From the NCBI RefSeq assembly GCF_048572895.1, contig NZ_CP183878.1:3906001-3970000 (forward strand): a stretch of DNA of 64,000 nt, read 5' to 3'. This stretch comes from Psychrobacillus sp048572895 (GTDB lineage: Bacteria > Bacillota > Bacilli > Bacillales_A > Planococcaceae). Below, in pieces: positions 34,647 through 43,810 of this stretch (positions are counted from its first letter, which is position 1; the number at the start of each line of letters is the position of its first letter). A program made the position numbers and the translations under genes. The notes below the pieces were generated by a model that made no database searches, was not told where the DNA came from, and saw only the letters and a program-made list of their open reading frames with translations.

Positions 34647-35393
34647 TTATAAATCTATATCGTCAAGAATACTTCTTAGTTTCTTTTCATTTATTGACAC
34701 TATGTTATTTTCTCTCGAGTTTTGTTTCATCCCTTTTCTAAATTCTTCAAATTTATCATATCCTATTGTTGGATTTTCAGAAAATGCGGTTTCAAACATA
34801 TGAGAAACAATTGGATGTCTTGTTTTTCCAGTTGTCATTAAATTTATTAGAGGAACATCATCACTAATACTTGCTTCTAGCCAAGTAAATAATATAGTCT
34901 CATACCTATCAGAATTAGTCTTCCATAGAACTGTCTTTTCCTTTTCCATTTGGACAAGATGTTCGGAGTTTTTTAGTTTTTCTTTCAAATTCTCATTTTC
35001 TTGAATAAGACGCATTAACTTTGTTTCGTTTATAGTTAATAACCCCAGAAGTTTTTCTTTATCTTCTACCTTTCCTTTAAAATATCTATCTACAACGTCC
35101 TGAGTGTTAACAATTTGATCATTAGCATCGCTTTTTATATTAAATTCAGCCATATATACATTATTCATTTGATCAATTGCTCTTCTGCCATTACCCTTAC
35201 GCCAAAAATACTCAGTAAATTTATATGTTGTTTCTCCTTGTTCAAATAGATTGTTAGAATATCGAAAAACATCCATATATTCGATAAGGGTTTTACTTGC
35301 TCTATTTTTATTATAGAGATATAGTACTTTCTTCATTTCATCAATAGGGTATTGTTCCCTTGGTCTCCCAGGTTTCCGTTTAGTATTCTCCAT
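34647..35393 (-). CDS. Coiled-coil DNA-binding accessory protein of the mobile element
   Basis: About 248 aa from the ATG at 35393 behind GAGG. The N-terminus has an AT-hook-like core, RKPGRPREQ (residues about 6-14). A long coiled coil covers about 115-155 (LTINETKLMRLIQENENLKE). The position, last in the recombinase operon, and the coiled coil match the role of TnpC in Tn554, although TnpC is about half the size. The longer frame to 35408 would overlap the 574-aa gene by four bases. It probably assists the recombinases; no enzymatic motif is visible. Confidence 0.65.
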   Translation of the reverse strand: MENTKRKPGRPREQYPIDEMKKVLYLYNKNRASKTLIEYMDVFRYSNNLFEQGETTYKFTEYFWRKGNGRRAIDQMNNVYMAEFNIKSDANDQIVNTQDVVDRYFKGKVEDKEKLLGLLTINETKLMRLIQENENLKEKLKNSEHLVQMEKEKTVLWKTNSDRYETILFTWLEASISDDVPLINLMTTGKTRHPIVSHMFETAFSENPTIGYDKFEEFRKGMKQNSRENNIVSINEKKLRSILDDIDL

Positions 35394-35404
35394 TTTCTTT
35401 AACC

Positions 35405-37129
35405 TCAACTTTTTAGTTTATTTCTAAACTTAGTGGCTTTGTATAAAGCGGTATCCAATTCGTTCTTTGCTATTAATAAATCATTACTAAAAATGGGATT
35501 GAACTCAGCATATTCATCATCTTTAAATGCAAATTTCAATGCTAATTTATTTAAACTTGCCAAGACATTAGCTAACCTAATAACTTCGTTGTCACATTTT
35601 TCAATTTCCTCACTAATTAGTTGAAAATTCTCTAGATATTCCTCTGGACTTATTCTCCAAGAATCACAAAAGAAGCAATCCGTTTTGCAGTTTTGATATA
35701 AGTCCGTGCAATAACCTAATTCTAATTCGTGTCTTACATCAGACGTCGTCACACGAAAAATATGTTTTTCTTTGATCTCCTCTTCTAATTGATAATTTAC
35801 AATAGGACTTCCTGTCCGGTGTTCTTGCTGTTTCATTCTCTTGTTCAAGCTAAATTTTTGCATTAGCACTAATATTTCTGTGTCAACCCAATATTCTTGA
35901 TGTTGATGGTAATGATATTGAGAGTGTAAACACACATGACCGCCTAGCCTAGCAATTTCTACAGGATGATAGCCTTGCCTCATCAAGTTTAAAAAAGCAA
36001 AGTGTCTAGTATCACCTGGTTTTACCATTTGAGTTATGTCATAAGTTTCAATCTTATTTGCAGCCTTATTGAGATTCACTGAGTAACCATATTTATCCGT
36101 GACAACTTCCTCATAGAATTTAGTTATAGAATAAGATAAGATGGTTAAACTAAATTGATTATTATCTAACTTTCCATGATATTTACTTTTCATGGAAGCG
36201 TATGAAACAAGTGTTTCTGTTACTCCGTAAGAATTAGTTCGTTCTATATAATCTTCAATCAACAGGTATAGGTTCTGTGGAATTTCAATTGTATCAATGA
36301 CTTGTATCCTATTCTTTGAATTCTTTTGTTTAATTCTTGGTAAATAGATGTAAAATTTATTTCCAGTCTCATTTATGCAGTTTCGTTTAAGTTTGCAAAA
36401 TTCGGATGGTCTCATGGGAATTAAATTTGTAAGGTTCCACCATAAAAAAATGGAGAAGTACTTATAATATTCCTGACTATCTTTATCTATTTGTGCAAAG
36501 TAATCCTCAATAATCCATGAGAAGAGAATAACCTCTTTGGAAGGGGGGAGAATTCTCACTGTACCGACTAAATCTGGTGTATGTATCTCAGCCTTTGCTT
36601 GTATCAGAAAACTTAAAAGTTCCAAATTATTATCCAATTCCTCGAAATAGTCGAGAAAGTTTAAAATATAGATGGTTAATCCCCATCTCTTTCTTTCATT
36701 TAACTTATGGTTAAAATGATCTTTGATTGTTTGAATAGATTTAAAGCCTTCAGAAATTAATAAAAATGTCTTTAATCCTGAATAATACATTCGAACAGTG
36801 TTTACAGAACGACTAGGTAGAAGAGAGGTAATCCAGCATTTCACAATACTTTTCCACTCATGTTGTGTATCAATACTCGAGCTATAACAATCTATGTCGT
36901 TAAAGTCAAAATTAATACGAGTATCCCTAGTCTCATCCTTAAAAACCCAAAGACTGTCCTCAAAATCACCTTTTATTAATCTTTTATTTACTTTTTCTTG
37001 ATATAGAATATCTTTTCCTATTTCGATACTATACTCAATGTCAAACTTATAATCATTAAAGTCATAAAGTTCCTGGTTAAAATATTTCTCCTCGCGTTTT
37101 AATAATGAATTGCCCTCCGTATTAATCAC
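35405..37129 (-). CDS. Tyrosine recombinase with C-terminal Cys cluster (TnpB-like)
   Basis: A 574-aa protein. The catalytic domain is visible as MRPSEFCKLKRN (box I Arg, about 245) and GDTRHFAFLNLMRQGYHPVE...LGGH...YHYH (box II Arg, His, Tyr, about 378-415); the first box II His is replaced (GDTR instead of HxxR). The tail carries YCTDLYQNCKTDCFFCDSW, a C-x6-C-x3-C-x2-C zinc-finger-like cluster, like the tail of Tn554 TnpB as I recall it. The start is GTG at 37129, immediately after the stop of the 924-aa gene; the ribosome binding site is weak, so translational coupling is likely. Confidence 0.82.
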   Translation of the reverse strand: MINTEGNSLLKREEKYFNQELYDFNDYKFDIEYSIEIGKDILYQEKVNKRLIKGDFEDSLWVFKDETRDTRINFDFNDIDCYSSSIDTQHEWKSIVKCWITSLLPSRSVNTVRMYYSGLKTFLLISEGFKSIQTIKDHFNHKLNERKRWGLTIYILNFLDYFEELDNNLELLSFLIQAKAEIHTPDLVGTVRILPPSKEVILFSWIIEDYFAQIDKDSQEYYKYFSIFLWWNLTNLIPMRPSEFCKLKRNCINETGNKFYIYLPRIKQKNSKNRIQVIDTIEIPQNLYLLIEDYIERTNSYGVTETLVSYASMKSKYHGKLDNNQFSLTILSYSITKFYEEVVTDKYGYSVNLNKAANKIETYDITQMVKPGDTRHFAFLNLMRQGYHPVEIARLGGHVCLHSQYHYHQHQEYWVDTEILVLMQKFSLNKRMKQQEHRTGSPIVNYQLEEEIKEKHIFRVTTSDVRHELELGYCTDLYQNCKTDCFFCDSWRISPEEYLENFQLISEEIEKCDNEVIRLANVLASLNKLALKFAFKDDEYAEFNPIFSNDLLIAKNELDTALYKATKFRNKLKS

Positions 37130-39904
37130 CTACTTGAGTTTAATAGTTGCATACTCCAAAACACTAGGAAGCTTGTCAAGTTCTTCTCTAAAGTTCTTTA
37201 ATCCTTCCGGCATATACTCTGAAACAACCTCATCTCCAAAACGATTAACTGCCTGTTTTATTAAGAATAACTGTGAATACATCCTATTGGTTAAACGTGT
37301 TTTTTCTCCTTCTTTACTGGTCTTAGGGAATTTATCAGTAAACTCCTTTACTCTCTCAGTTGCTGTTATTCCTAGTTGAGAAAGCGTGTAAATATGTATT
37401 ACTGCAAATGGACAATATTTACATTCAACTTCTTCAAAACGGCAATGGTTAAATAAACAATGATAACCTTCGTCTTTAGCAGGTTGTTGACCCAATTTTA
37501 TTACGTCTGAAAGCCCTTTAAGTTCTTTATCTGTATAACCTTGCAGCACCTCTCGAGTAACTTCACGTTCCTTACTTAAAGCATTCAAATAACCTGCCGT
37601 TTTCTCTAAATGTAAAACATCACCAAATAACTGCTTAATATGAAGAGATCTATTTGTTCTTTCCAATCGATCGTCTGGGGGAGTACCTATCAATAATTCA
37701 CTTAAAATATCGTATGCATATCCAAAGTATCCAACCTCAAATAGTTGTCTTGTGATAAAATCTATATGTTCTTGGGGAATATCCGTATAAATGTTGGTCA
37801 CTTCTTCATCTGAGTGTGTCCGCAAAAACTTTGTAATTTCTAACGGGTTTCGCATAGTTACCTTTTTAATAACATTGTACATATAGCTTATTAATGTACG
37901 ATTCATTTTTTTAGATTTAAATTGAAAAGTCTCTTCCAATCCTGAGAAAAATTCATTCCTGTATAATTGTTTAAACTTTCTAGAAACATGTGTAAAATCA
38001 ATAATTCGACCACTGTGAGGGCTTGATGCACGACATTTTAATTCACATATAATTGCAGCGTAAGCAAAAGGTATAACTAATTCATCTGAACAGAAAAAGT
38101 AACGCTTCTTTTTCGTTTTGGAATGAATAAAGCTCATTGCTTTAACTTGATTTACAATAGATTCAGCTTCTTCTTGCGTTATATCGTTATCTTTCAGCCA
38201 TTCCAAATTCGTCACTCTTGTTCTACTTAAATCTATCCTTGGAAACAAGGTTATATCATAATGTCTCCAAGCATTATTAAGGTGGAGTAGTGTATAAAGC
38301 CAGGATGATGCATATTTAATGTCCCTAAAACCTTCTATAGCACTAATTGTTTCGTCTATTGCTTTTTTCTTATGCTTGTCAATATCTGACACAAAATCTA
38401 ATAACATAATATATTCTTCAATTGTATAAATAGTTTTATTATTCGTATTGTCTTGATTTTGGAATTTGTAATTGATGCTGTTTAGATTAAATATCTTCTT
38501 TCCATGTTTTTCTGCATTCTTATTAATCATCCTAATAAAAAATACTATCTCCTCTCTAAAGGTGGAGGGAATACTTCGGTCATTAAATATTTTCAAGTTA
38601 AGTTCTTTCTCTGTATTTTCACTAAGTTCTTTATCAAGAGTATTTAATATCAAGACTTCGGTTGCTCCTAATAGGCGCTTTATAGTGTTACTTAGGCCAT
38701 AATTGTTCGCTTTTGACTTTTTAAGCTTTCTTCTAACGTACTTCTTCCATAATTCACTCGTCTCAATTGCCTCAGTTGAAAACGTTAAATTCATATCGTT
38801 AACGGCTGTTACGAACACAAAAAATGGATCACCGACCATACGATAAATAATATCTCTTGTACCATCAACAGCAGACTTTTTCTTTTTGTAGCTATCGATT
38901 TCACTTTTAAGATAGAAATTCTGAATGCCATTTCTTTTTAAAAGTCTTTTATCTCGATCAATTCTAATTAGTGCAGGTATAGGTACAGTGGTAAAGTTAT
39001 AATAAGAGGATAATTCTGATAAGCCCAATAAATACTTTGCTTCTTCTCTTGTATAATAATTTTCGATTGCCTGTTTCCAAAGCTTTTCTTGTTCCTCTTT
39101 AAGAAACTCAATATCATTTGTTTCAAGGAACATCTGATATTCTTTAACACTTTTATTATCGTGCAGATAAATTGGTGTTAAGGAATATTCTTCTATTACC
39201 TTTTTAAACATAGCTGGGTATAGACCAAGTTCTATTGCGGCTGCTGTTCTTGAATATCCATTTTTTTTTGCATTTCGATATTTTAGTTTTATTAGTTTAT
39301 ACTCATCAAACTCTGTTCTATCAATAAAGTGTAGATTTCTAGCATGCCCAAACTTGATAATAGGTTTTTGAATTTTTACCCAATCTGTGACGAGTGAACC
39401 CACATTAATGCCACTTACATCTGCAGCCTCTGGGATAGAGATATGACTTTTAAGGAAGGTTTCAAAACCTGCTCTTGCTATAAAATAGTTATTGTAATTT
39501 ATTTTTGAGTTTAGCTTAGCAACTTTACAGAAGTTATTTTCTTCTAAATAAAGGAACTTTTGAATATAATATCTAGGACTTGTAGTAGAATCTACACCAA
39601 TTTTTCTCATAGCTTCAGTAATAGGAATAAAATGTTGCTCTAATAATCGTATGTCTATTAGGTATTCAGCAACCGATTTTATGGAAAATAATCGTACTCC
39701 ATTCTCTTTTTTTGACAATATCGTATCCTTTTCGGCCAAACTTTTTAATAATCTAGTGTTCATTTTGTATTGTTTATAAGGTTCGCCTCTTAAAATTGAA
39801 ACAGCGTTCAGATAAATATCATTTATATTATCTAGTTCTTTATATTCGTAGTAATCTAACTCTAATAATCTTAATGCCTCCTTAACCGTCAATTCTTTTA
39901 TCAT
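37130..39904 (-). CDS. Very large recombinase-like protein of the mobile element
   Basis: About 924 aa from the ATG at 39904 behind GGAGGAAT. The N-terminal 350 residues contain several HTH-like modules (ISIPEAADVSGINVGSLV, YTREEAKYLLGLSELS). The C-terminal half has a divergent tyrosine-recombinase core: LNNAWRHYDITLFPRIDLS fits box I with its Arg, and MNRTLISYMYN...LRTHSDEEVTNIYTD fits box II with Asn in place of the first His. A C-x4-C-x5-C-x2-C cluster (HCLFNHCRFEEVECKYCPF) follows. It overlaps the upstream recombinase gene by 23 bases. The role is inferred. Confidence 0.68.
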   Translation of the reverse strand: MIKELTVKEALRLLELDYYEYKELDNINDIYLNAVSILRGEPYKQYKMNTRLLKSLAEKDTILSKKENGVRLFSIKSVAEYLIDIRLLEQHFIPITEAMRKIGVDSTTSPRYYIQKFLYLEENNFCKVAKLNSKINYNNYFIARAGFETFLKSHISIPEAADVSGINVGSLVTDWVKIQKPIIKFGHARNLHFIDRTEFDEYKLIKLKYRNAKKNGYSRTAAAIELGLYPAMFKKVIEEYSLTPIYLHDNKSVKEYQMFLETNDIEFLKEEQEKLWKQAIENYYTREEAKYLLGLSELSSYYNFTTVPIPALIRIDRDKRLLKRNGIQNFYLKSEIDSYKKKKSAVDGTRDIIYRMVGDPFFVFVTAVNDMNLTFSTEAIETSELWKKYVRRKLKKSKANNYGLSNTIKRLLGATEVLILNTLDKELSENTEKELNLKIFNDRSIPSTFREEIVFFIRMINKNAEKHGKKIFNLNSINYKFQNQDNTNNKTIYTIEEYIMLLDFVSDIDKHKKKAIDETISAIEGFRDIKYASSWLYTLLHLNNAWRHYDITLFPRIDLSRTRVTNLEWLKDNDITQEEAESIVNQVKAMSFIHSKTKKKRYFFCSDELVIPFAYAAIICELKCRASSPHSGRIIDFTHVSRKFKQLYRNEFFSGLEETFQFKSKKMNRTLISYMYNVIKKVTMRNPLEITKFLRTHSDEEVTNIYTDIPQEHIDFITRQLFEVGYFGYAYDILSELLIGTPPDDRLERTNRSLHIKQLFGDVLHLEKTAGYLNALSKEREVTREVLQGYTDKELKGLSDVIKLGQQPAKDEGYHCLFNHCRFEEVECKYCPFAVIHIYTLSQLGITATERVKEFTDKFPKTSKEGEKTRLTNRMYSQLFLIKQAVNRFGDEVVSEYMPEGLKNFREELDKLPSVLEYATIKLK

Positions 39905-41213
39905 AGAATTTATTCCTCCATGGTTGAATATTTCTCGCATCTATTGTAGCCGTTTGATTCTTATAAGCTTCACGAATTAAATTTATTGCTTGGTTCGTTA
40001 ACTTTATTGCATTTTGTTCTTCTACATAAGAAAGAACGGACATAATATTTCTATCGCCTCTTGCAATCGCTACCTCTGCAACGGAGGAACCTATATCGAG
40101 TAAAAAATTCGTGAATACACCTCTACAAATATGAGTTGACCAGTTCTTTCTCGAAAGAAATTCATAATCATGAATATTTTCTTCTCTAATTAACTGCTTG
40201 AAAAACTCTTTCTTTACCCCATTGAATTTTTCGTAATAACGTTTTCCTGATATGGCTTCGCCATTATGAGATGACACGAAGAGAGCATGACTATTTTTCA
40301 ATATTCCTTTTTTCTCTAATAAACTTAAATGTAATCTATGCTTCTTGAAAAGATTCGAGAGAATTGGATTAACTAATAAACTTTGATTTCTAGATCTTTT
40401 CACTTGCTCATGAGTCTGGTTCTTCCTATGGTCAAATAACAACTGTTGTCTATCTCTAATTTTCAATACAAATGCATCTTCACCCAAATCATTGTGATTC
40501 CAATAATTTGGTCTTTCCAAACCATCTTTTGTTAGATTAACCACCTCACCAGCCCTCAATCCTCCAAAAAACTGAAACGCGATACCCAATGCTATATCAG
40601 GTGCAAATTTTTCTGCTAATCTAATAAACTTAATTGATAGTTCATATCTATTCTCACCAAAATCTACAAGTTTAGAAGAAACTCTGTCATCTTTACCTGG
40701 ATAAATAGTACCAAGCTCTAAGTCATCAAAAGGGGATTCTTCAGACTTTAAATCTATAGGCTCACTTATTAGTTCTTGTTTAAATAACCAGTGATAAAAG
40801 TTTATTAAATATCCTTCAATTCTGTAAACATAGGGAGAGGAAAGTTTACCCGCACGCGCCCTTAATGAAAGGTGACTTATATATTGAGATCCATGCATGA
40901 GGGTTATGCCGAATACGCCTTCCTCTTTTAAAAGCGTAAACTCTCTGTGTCCCTTAGTGATTTGTTTGTTGATATAATTTAAAAACTTTATTAATTCATA
41001 AGCTGCATTTCTTTGGTTGCTTAGTGATTTAGTTTTCCTCCTGTACACACTTTTAATATAGTTGTTAAATGGGGAAGGGTAGATCATATTACTTTCTAAA
41101 TCCTTTAATCCAATTCCAACTACATAATTCCTATGTAATTCCCCCTCATAGTAATCAAAAGCCTCATATTCGGTTACAATATACTTATAACGTTTACTAT
41201 CTATATTTATCAT
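39882..41213 (-). CDS. Tyrosine recombinase/integrase (TnpA-like)
   Basis: About 443 aa from the ATG at 41213, behind GGGGGGAG at a short distance; the frame extends to 41249 without a better site. Catalytic motifs: GGLRAGEVVNLTKDGL (box I Arg, about 230), STHICRGVFTNFLLDIG (HxxR, about 384) and GDRNIMSVLSYVEE with the Tyr nucleophile in LSY. This is the most intact recombinase of the module and is the likely catalyst of integration and excision. Its promoter must lie in the last 120 bases of the element, next to the right end. Confidence 0.85.
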   Translation of the reverse strand: MINIDSKRYKYIVTEYEAFDYYEGELHRNYVVGIGLKDLESNMIYPSPFNNYIKSVYRRKTKSLSNQRNAAYELIKFLNYINKQITKGHREFTLLKEEGVFGITLMHGSQYISHLSLRARAGKLSSPYVYRIEGYLINFYHWLFKQELISEPIDLKSEESPFDDLELGTIYPGKDDRVSSKLVDFGENRYELSIKFIRLAEKFAPDIALGIAFQFFGGLRAGEVVNLTKDGLERPNYWNHNDLGEDAFVLKIRDRQQLLFDHRKNQTHEQVKRSRNQSLLVNPILSNLFKKHRLHLSLLEKKGILKNSHALFVSSHNGEAISGKRYYEKFNGVKKEFFKQLIREENIHDYEFLSRKNWSTHICRGVFTNFLLDIGSSVAEVAIARGDRNIMSVLSYVEEQNAIKLTNQAINLIREAYKNQTATIDARNIQPWRNKFYDKRIDG

Positions 41214-41326
41214 TTCTCCCCCCAAAATATATCCATGTGAATATTCCATGGCTAATATTATTAAATCTGTTACATTAAGTCTTATCGGCTTTTAATGATA
41301 AGATTTGATAATTACCTCCATATATA

Positions 41327-41337
41327 GTTATACAAAG
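41327..41337. repeat. Right end of the mobile element
   Basis: GTTATACAAAG is the inverse complement of the left end CTTTGTATAAC. The host permease frame resumes at 41340. Confidence 0.7.
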
Positions 41338-41339
41338 TT

Positions 41340-41558
41340 TTCTTTGCTGGAATTTTACCAGTGGAGGGAATGCCAGAGTGGATGCAAATCATTGCGAAGT
41401 TTATGCCTATGTACTATGGTGGAAATGCATTAGTGAAAGTTATGTATAAAGGAGTAGGATTAGATAGTATTAAAAGTGGACTTTTTGTATTGTTTGGATT
41501 CGCATTACTCTTTATCATTTTAAATATATTTGCCTTAAAAAAATATCGTAAAATCTAG
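41340..41558 (+). pseudogene. ABC-2 permease, 3' part
   Basis: The frame reads FFAGILPVEGMPEWMQIIAK, then YYGGNALVKVMYKG and a last membrane helix (LFVLFGFALLFIILNIFAL). It is the exact C-terminal continuation of the fragment ending near 31579. It has no ribosome binding site of its own. Confidence 0.88.
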
Positions 41559-41580
41559 TCCCTTATGAAAGGAGTAAATA

Positions 41581-42225
41581 ATGGCAGAAGAAGAAACGTT
41601 GTTACACCAACTTTTTGATGATGAAAAATTAACTGACAAGCAAAAAAAGATAATACTTGCAGCCATAGATATATTTTCAGAAAAAGGCTATGCTGCTACA
41701 TCCACAAGCGAGATTGCTAAAATGGCCGGAGTTGCTGAAGGAACTATTTTCAAGCATTATAAAACAAAAAAGACATTGCTTATTTCTATAGTTACTCCAC
41801 TTATGACTAGAATAGTTGGTCCGTTCATTGTGAAGGATTTTCATAAGGTATTAGATGAACCATATGACAATGTCGAAGATTTTCTTAGAGCAACAATCGA
41901 AAACAGAAGAGATGTATTTAAAAAATTACTTCCGGTTATAAAAATTTTAATCCAGGAAATACCTTTCCAGCCCGAACTACGTGAGCAGTTTGTGGAACAA
42001 ATAGCCAAAAAAACATATGAGCAAATTTTGGGGATTATTGAGAATTACCAAGAAAAGGGTCAATTAATTGATATCCCTCCACCTAGCATCGTTCGTTTCG
42101 CAGTTACTAGTATATTTGGTTACCTAATCTCACGGTACATTTTCTTTCCAAATAGTGATTGGAATGACGAGCTTGAATCCGAGCTCACGATCCAATTTAT
42201 CCTCCGTGGAGTAGGAACAAACTAG
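41581..42225 (+). CDS. TetR/AcrR family regulator
   Basis: A 214-aa protein with an N-terminal HTH (IDIFSEKGYAATSTSEIAKMAGVAEGTIFKHYKTKK, residues about 31-66) and a ligand-binding C-terminal domain. It starts 22 bases after the end of the permease gene and was the third gene of the ABC exporter operon before the element separated them by 9.75 kb. It probably binds the palindrome at 29936-29951. GAAAGGAG precedes the ATG. How it is transcribed now is unclear; read-out from the element is possible. Confidence 0.9.
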   Translation: MAEEETLLHQLFDDEKLTDKQKKIILAAIDIFSEKGYAATSTSEIAKMAGVAEGTIFKHYKTKKTLLISIVTPLMTRIVGPFIVKDFHKVLDEPYDNVEDFLRATIENRRDVFKKLLPVIKILIQEIPFQPELREQFVEQIAKKTYEQILGIIENYQEKGQLIDIPPPSIVRFAVTSIFGYLISRYIFFPNSDWNDELESELTIQFILRGVGTN

Positions 42226-42234
42226 ACATTTTAT

Positions 42235-42279
42235 CTAAAAAGAAAAGCATTTGCCACTAAGCATGCTTTTCTTTTTTAG
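42235..42279. terminator. Bidirectional terminator
   Basis: CTAAAAAGAAAAGCAT (42235-42250) pairs with ATGCTTTTCTTTTTTAG (42263-42279) with one extra T. The MFS stop codon is in the loop. Confidence 0.88.
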
Positions 42280-43480
42280 ATTGTGATCGTTGATTCAGTA
42301 AAAACACATACAAAAAGGCGCCCGCTCCTAATAATCGTAATCCTGAGCTAATGTACATAGACAAGTTCATTCCGATAAGATTCAATGACCAGATTCCAAT
42401 TTGAGGTGCAATGAATGCGACAAAGGCAAGGAGCACATTATACGTTGTAATACAGTACGTACGATACCTTTCAGGTGATTGCTCCAACAACAAGTTAAAT
42501 AATAGTAGAACAGTACCAGATAAGAAGAATCCTGAAGTTGTTTGAATTAGAGTTAAATAGTATAAGTTTGTAGATAGAACTGTTAAAAAAGGAGTTGTTG
42601 CCATTCCAATTGCAGCCCATATGAAGACTTGCATATTAGAGTATTTATCCGCCCATTTCTTCCATAATGGGAACGTGAGAAACTGCATAAGCAGACTACC
42701 AACGGAGAACATACTAATCCAAAAAATTGTTGCACCTGCTATTCGGACATTATAAATATTAAACAAGCCCCAAGCCATTTGCCAACCAAAGTTAAATAAT
42801 AGAGCAGCTGCCAAAAACCAAACATAGCTTGAATATTTAAAAATGCTCCAGTCCATTGATTTCTTTTTTATTTGCTCATCTGATGTTTCAACAACGTCTT
42901 CTTCTTGTTTTAAGAGGAAAAATACTTCTAATAATCCGAAGCCAAATGCTAATGCAAACAGAATTTGATAGGCAATAATACTCTCGGTAGCATCTTTCAT
43001 CAGTATTCCAATTAGTAATGTTGATATAAGTCCAACTAACGTTAATAAGCGATTACGATCACTAAAAAACTGCCCTCTTCTCGATTCATCAATCATTCCG
43101 CTTATCAATGTTTGCCACCCTACATTGGCTATCGTGTTCGGAACACTGATAAAAGCTATGATTCCTAAGAAAGCCCATGACTGAAACGAATCAGAAGGTA
43201 AATAGACAACCAGAACAATAAGCAAAAACATCAATCTTGCCAGTAAAACAGACATCGCCACCAGTTTCTTTTGTGTGCTTGCGCGATTAAGTAAGATTGC
43301 TGCAGGTATTGTCATTAACAATGCCATTAATGGAGGTAAAGAGCTAATTAATCCTACTTGATAATTAGTGGCCCCTAATATGGTTATAGCAAAAATAGGG
43401 AAAAAATTATTGGAAAAGTTAAGTGCTATAGTAGATGCCATTCCATGGTAAATACTAATCTTTTCATTATACGGTCTCAA
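42257..43480 (-). CDS. MFS transporter
   Basis: A 407-aa protein with 11-12 hydrophobic helices. The start is TTG at 43480; the ribosome binding site is poor, so the start may be internal. The family resembles large-loop MFS proteins of Firmicutes (GATNYQVGLISSLPPLMALL, then DESRRGQFFSDRNRLL near residue 133). The substrate is unknown and no regulator gene is adjacent in the same operon. Confidence 0.82.
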   Translation of the reverse strand: MRPYNEKISIYHGMASTIALNFSNNFFPIFAITILGATNYQVGLISSLPPLMALLMTIPAAILLNRASTQKKLVAMSVLLARLMFLLIVLVVYLPSDSFQSWAFLGIIAFISVPNTIANVGWQTLISGMIDESRRGQFFSDRNRLLTLVGLISTLLIGILMKDATESIIAYQILFALAFGFGLLEVFFLLKQEEDVVETSDEQIKKKSMDWSIFKYSSYVWFLAAALLFNFGWQMAWGLFNIYNVRIAGATIFWISMFSVGSLLMQFLTFPLWKKWADKYSNMQVFIWAAIGMATTPFLTVLSTNLYYLTLIQTTSGFFLSGTVLLLFNLLLEQSPERYRTYCITTYNVLLAFVAFIAPQIGIWSLNLIGMNLSMYISSGLRLLGAGAFLYVFLLNQRSQSKKEKHA

Positions 43481-43525
43481 GTTCTGTCAGCCCAATCAAT
43501 TTTTAATAGAGGATATGCTAGAATT

Positions 43526-43553
43526 ATTATATACTTGCTTTGACAGAAAACAA
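43526..43553 (-). promoter_or_regulatory. Promoter of the MFS gene
   Basis: On the minus strand TTGTTT, a 16-base spacer and TATAAT, about 45 bases upstream of the coding start. Confidence 0.55.
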
Positions 43554-43673
43554 GTACTTCGAGACACAAAATTTATGGCGTTTTTTAGGAAAAAATAAAT
43601 TATTAATTTTGAATTCCGAATAATTAAACTACATTTAATACTTGTTTTCTTAGTGACAATAAGCAGTCTTTTA

Positions 43674-43701
43674 TTTACAATTAGTTCTTAAAGAGTATAA
43701 T
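43674..43701 (+). promoter_or_regulatory. Promoter of tatC-tatA
   Basis: TTTACA, a 16-base spacer and TATAAT, 110 bases before tatC. The rest of the 318-base gap (43481-43798) has a second TATAAT-like box near 43734 and a small TGCAG/CTGCA hairpin, but no gene. Confidence 0.6.
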
Positions 43702-43810
43702 GTGTAGATGATACAAAAGAACATTTACTGGGTATAATGGATTGCAGAAGGGTACTGCATAATATATAAACAAGCTTCACTTTATTTGAGAAAATGGGGT
43801 GGTAACAAAA

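Larger units (their letters stand above)
31580..41337. mobile_element. About 9.75-kb tyrosine-recombinase transposon or integrative element in an ABC permease gene
   Basis: The permease gene is split between 31579 and 41340. The element ends are inverted 11-mers: CTTTGTATAAC (31580-31590) and GTTATACAAAG (41327-41337). Near the left end TTGTATAA recurs (about 31634) and CTTGGATA/TATCCAAG form an inverted pair, likely recombinase arm sites. On the minus strand the element carries four overlapping or adjacent recombination genes (34647-41213) and two cargo genes (32178-34159). Ends are accurate to a few bases. Gene arrangement and Cys-rich tails recall Tn554-like transposons, but this has an extra, very large protein. 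Confidence 0.82.

Noticed and set aside
31580..41337. Prophage or conjugative element
   Set aside because: No structural, lysis, relaxase or type IV secretion genes; only recombination genes and two surface-protein genes.
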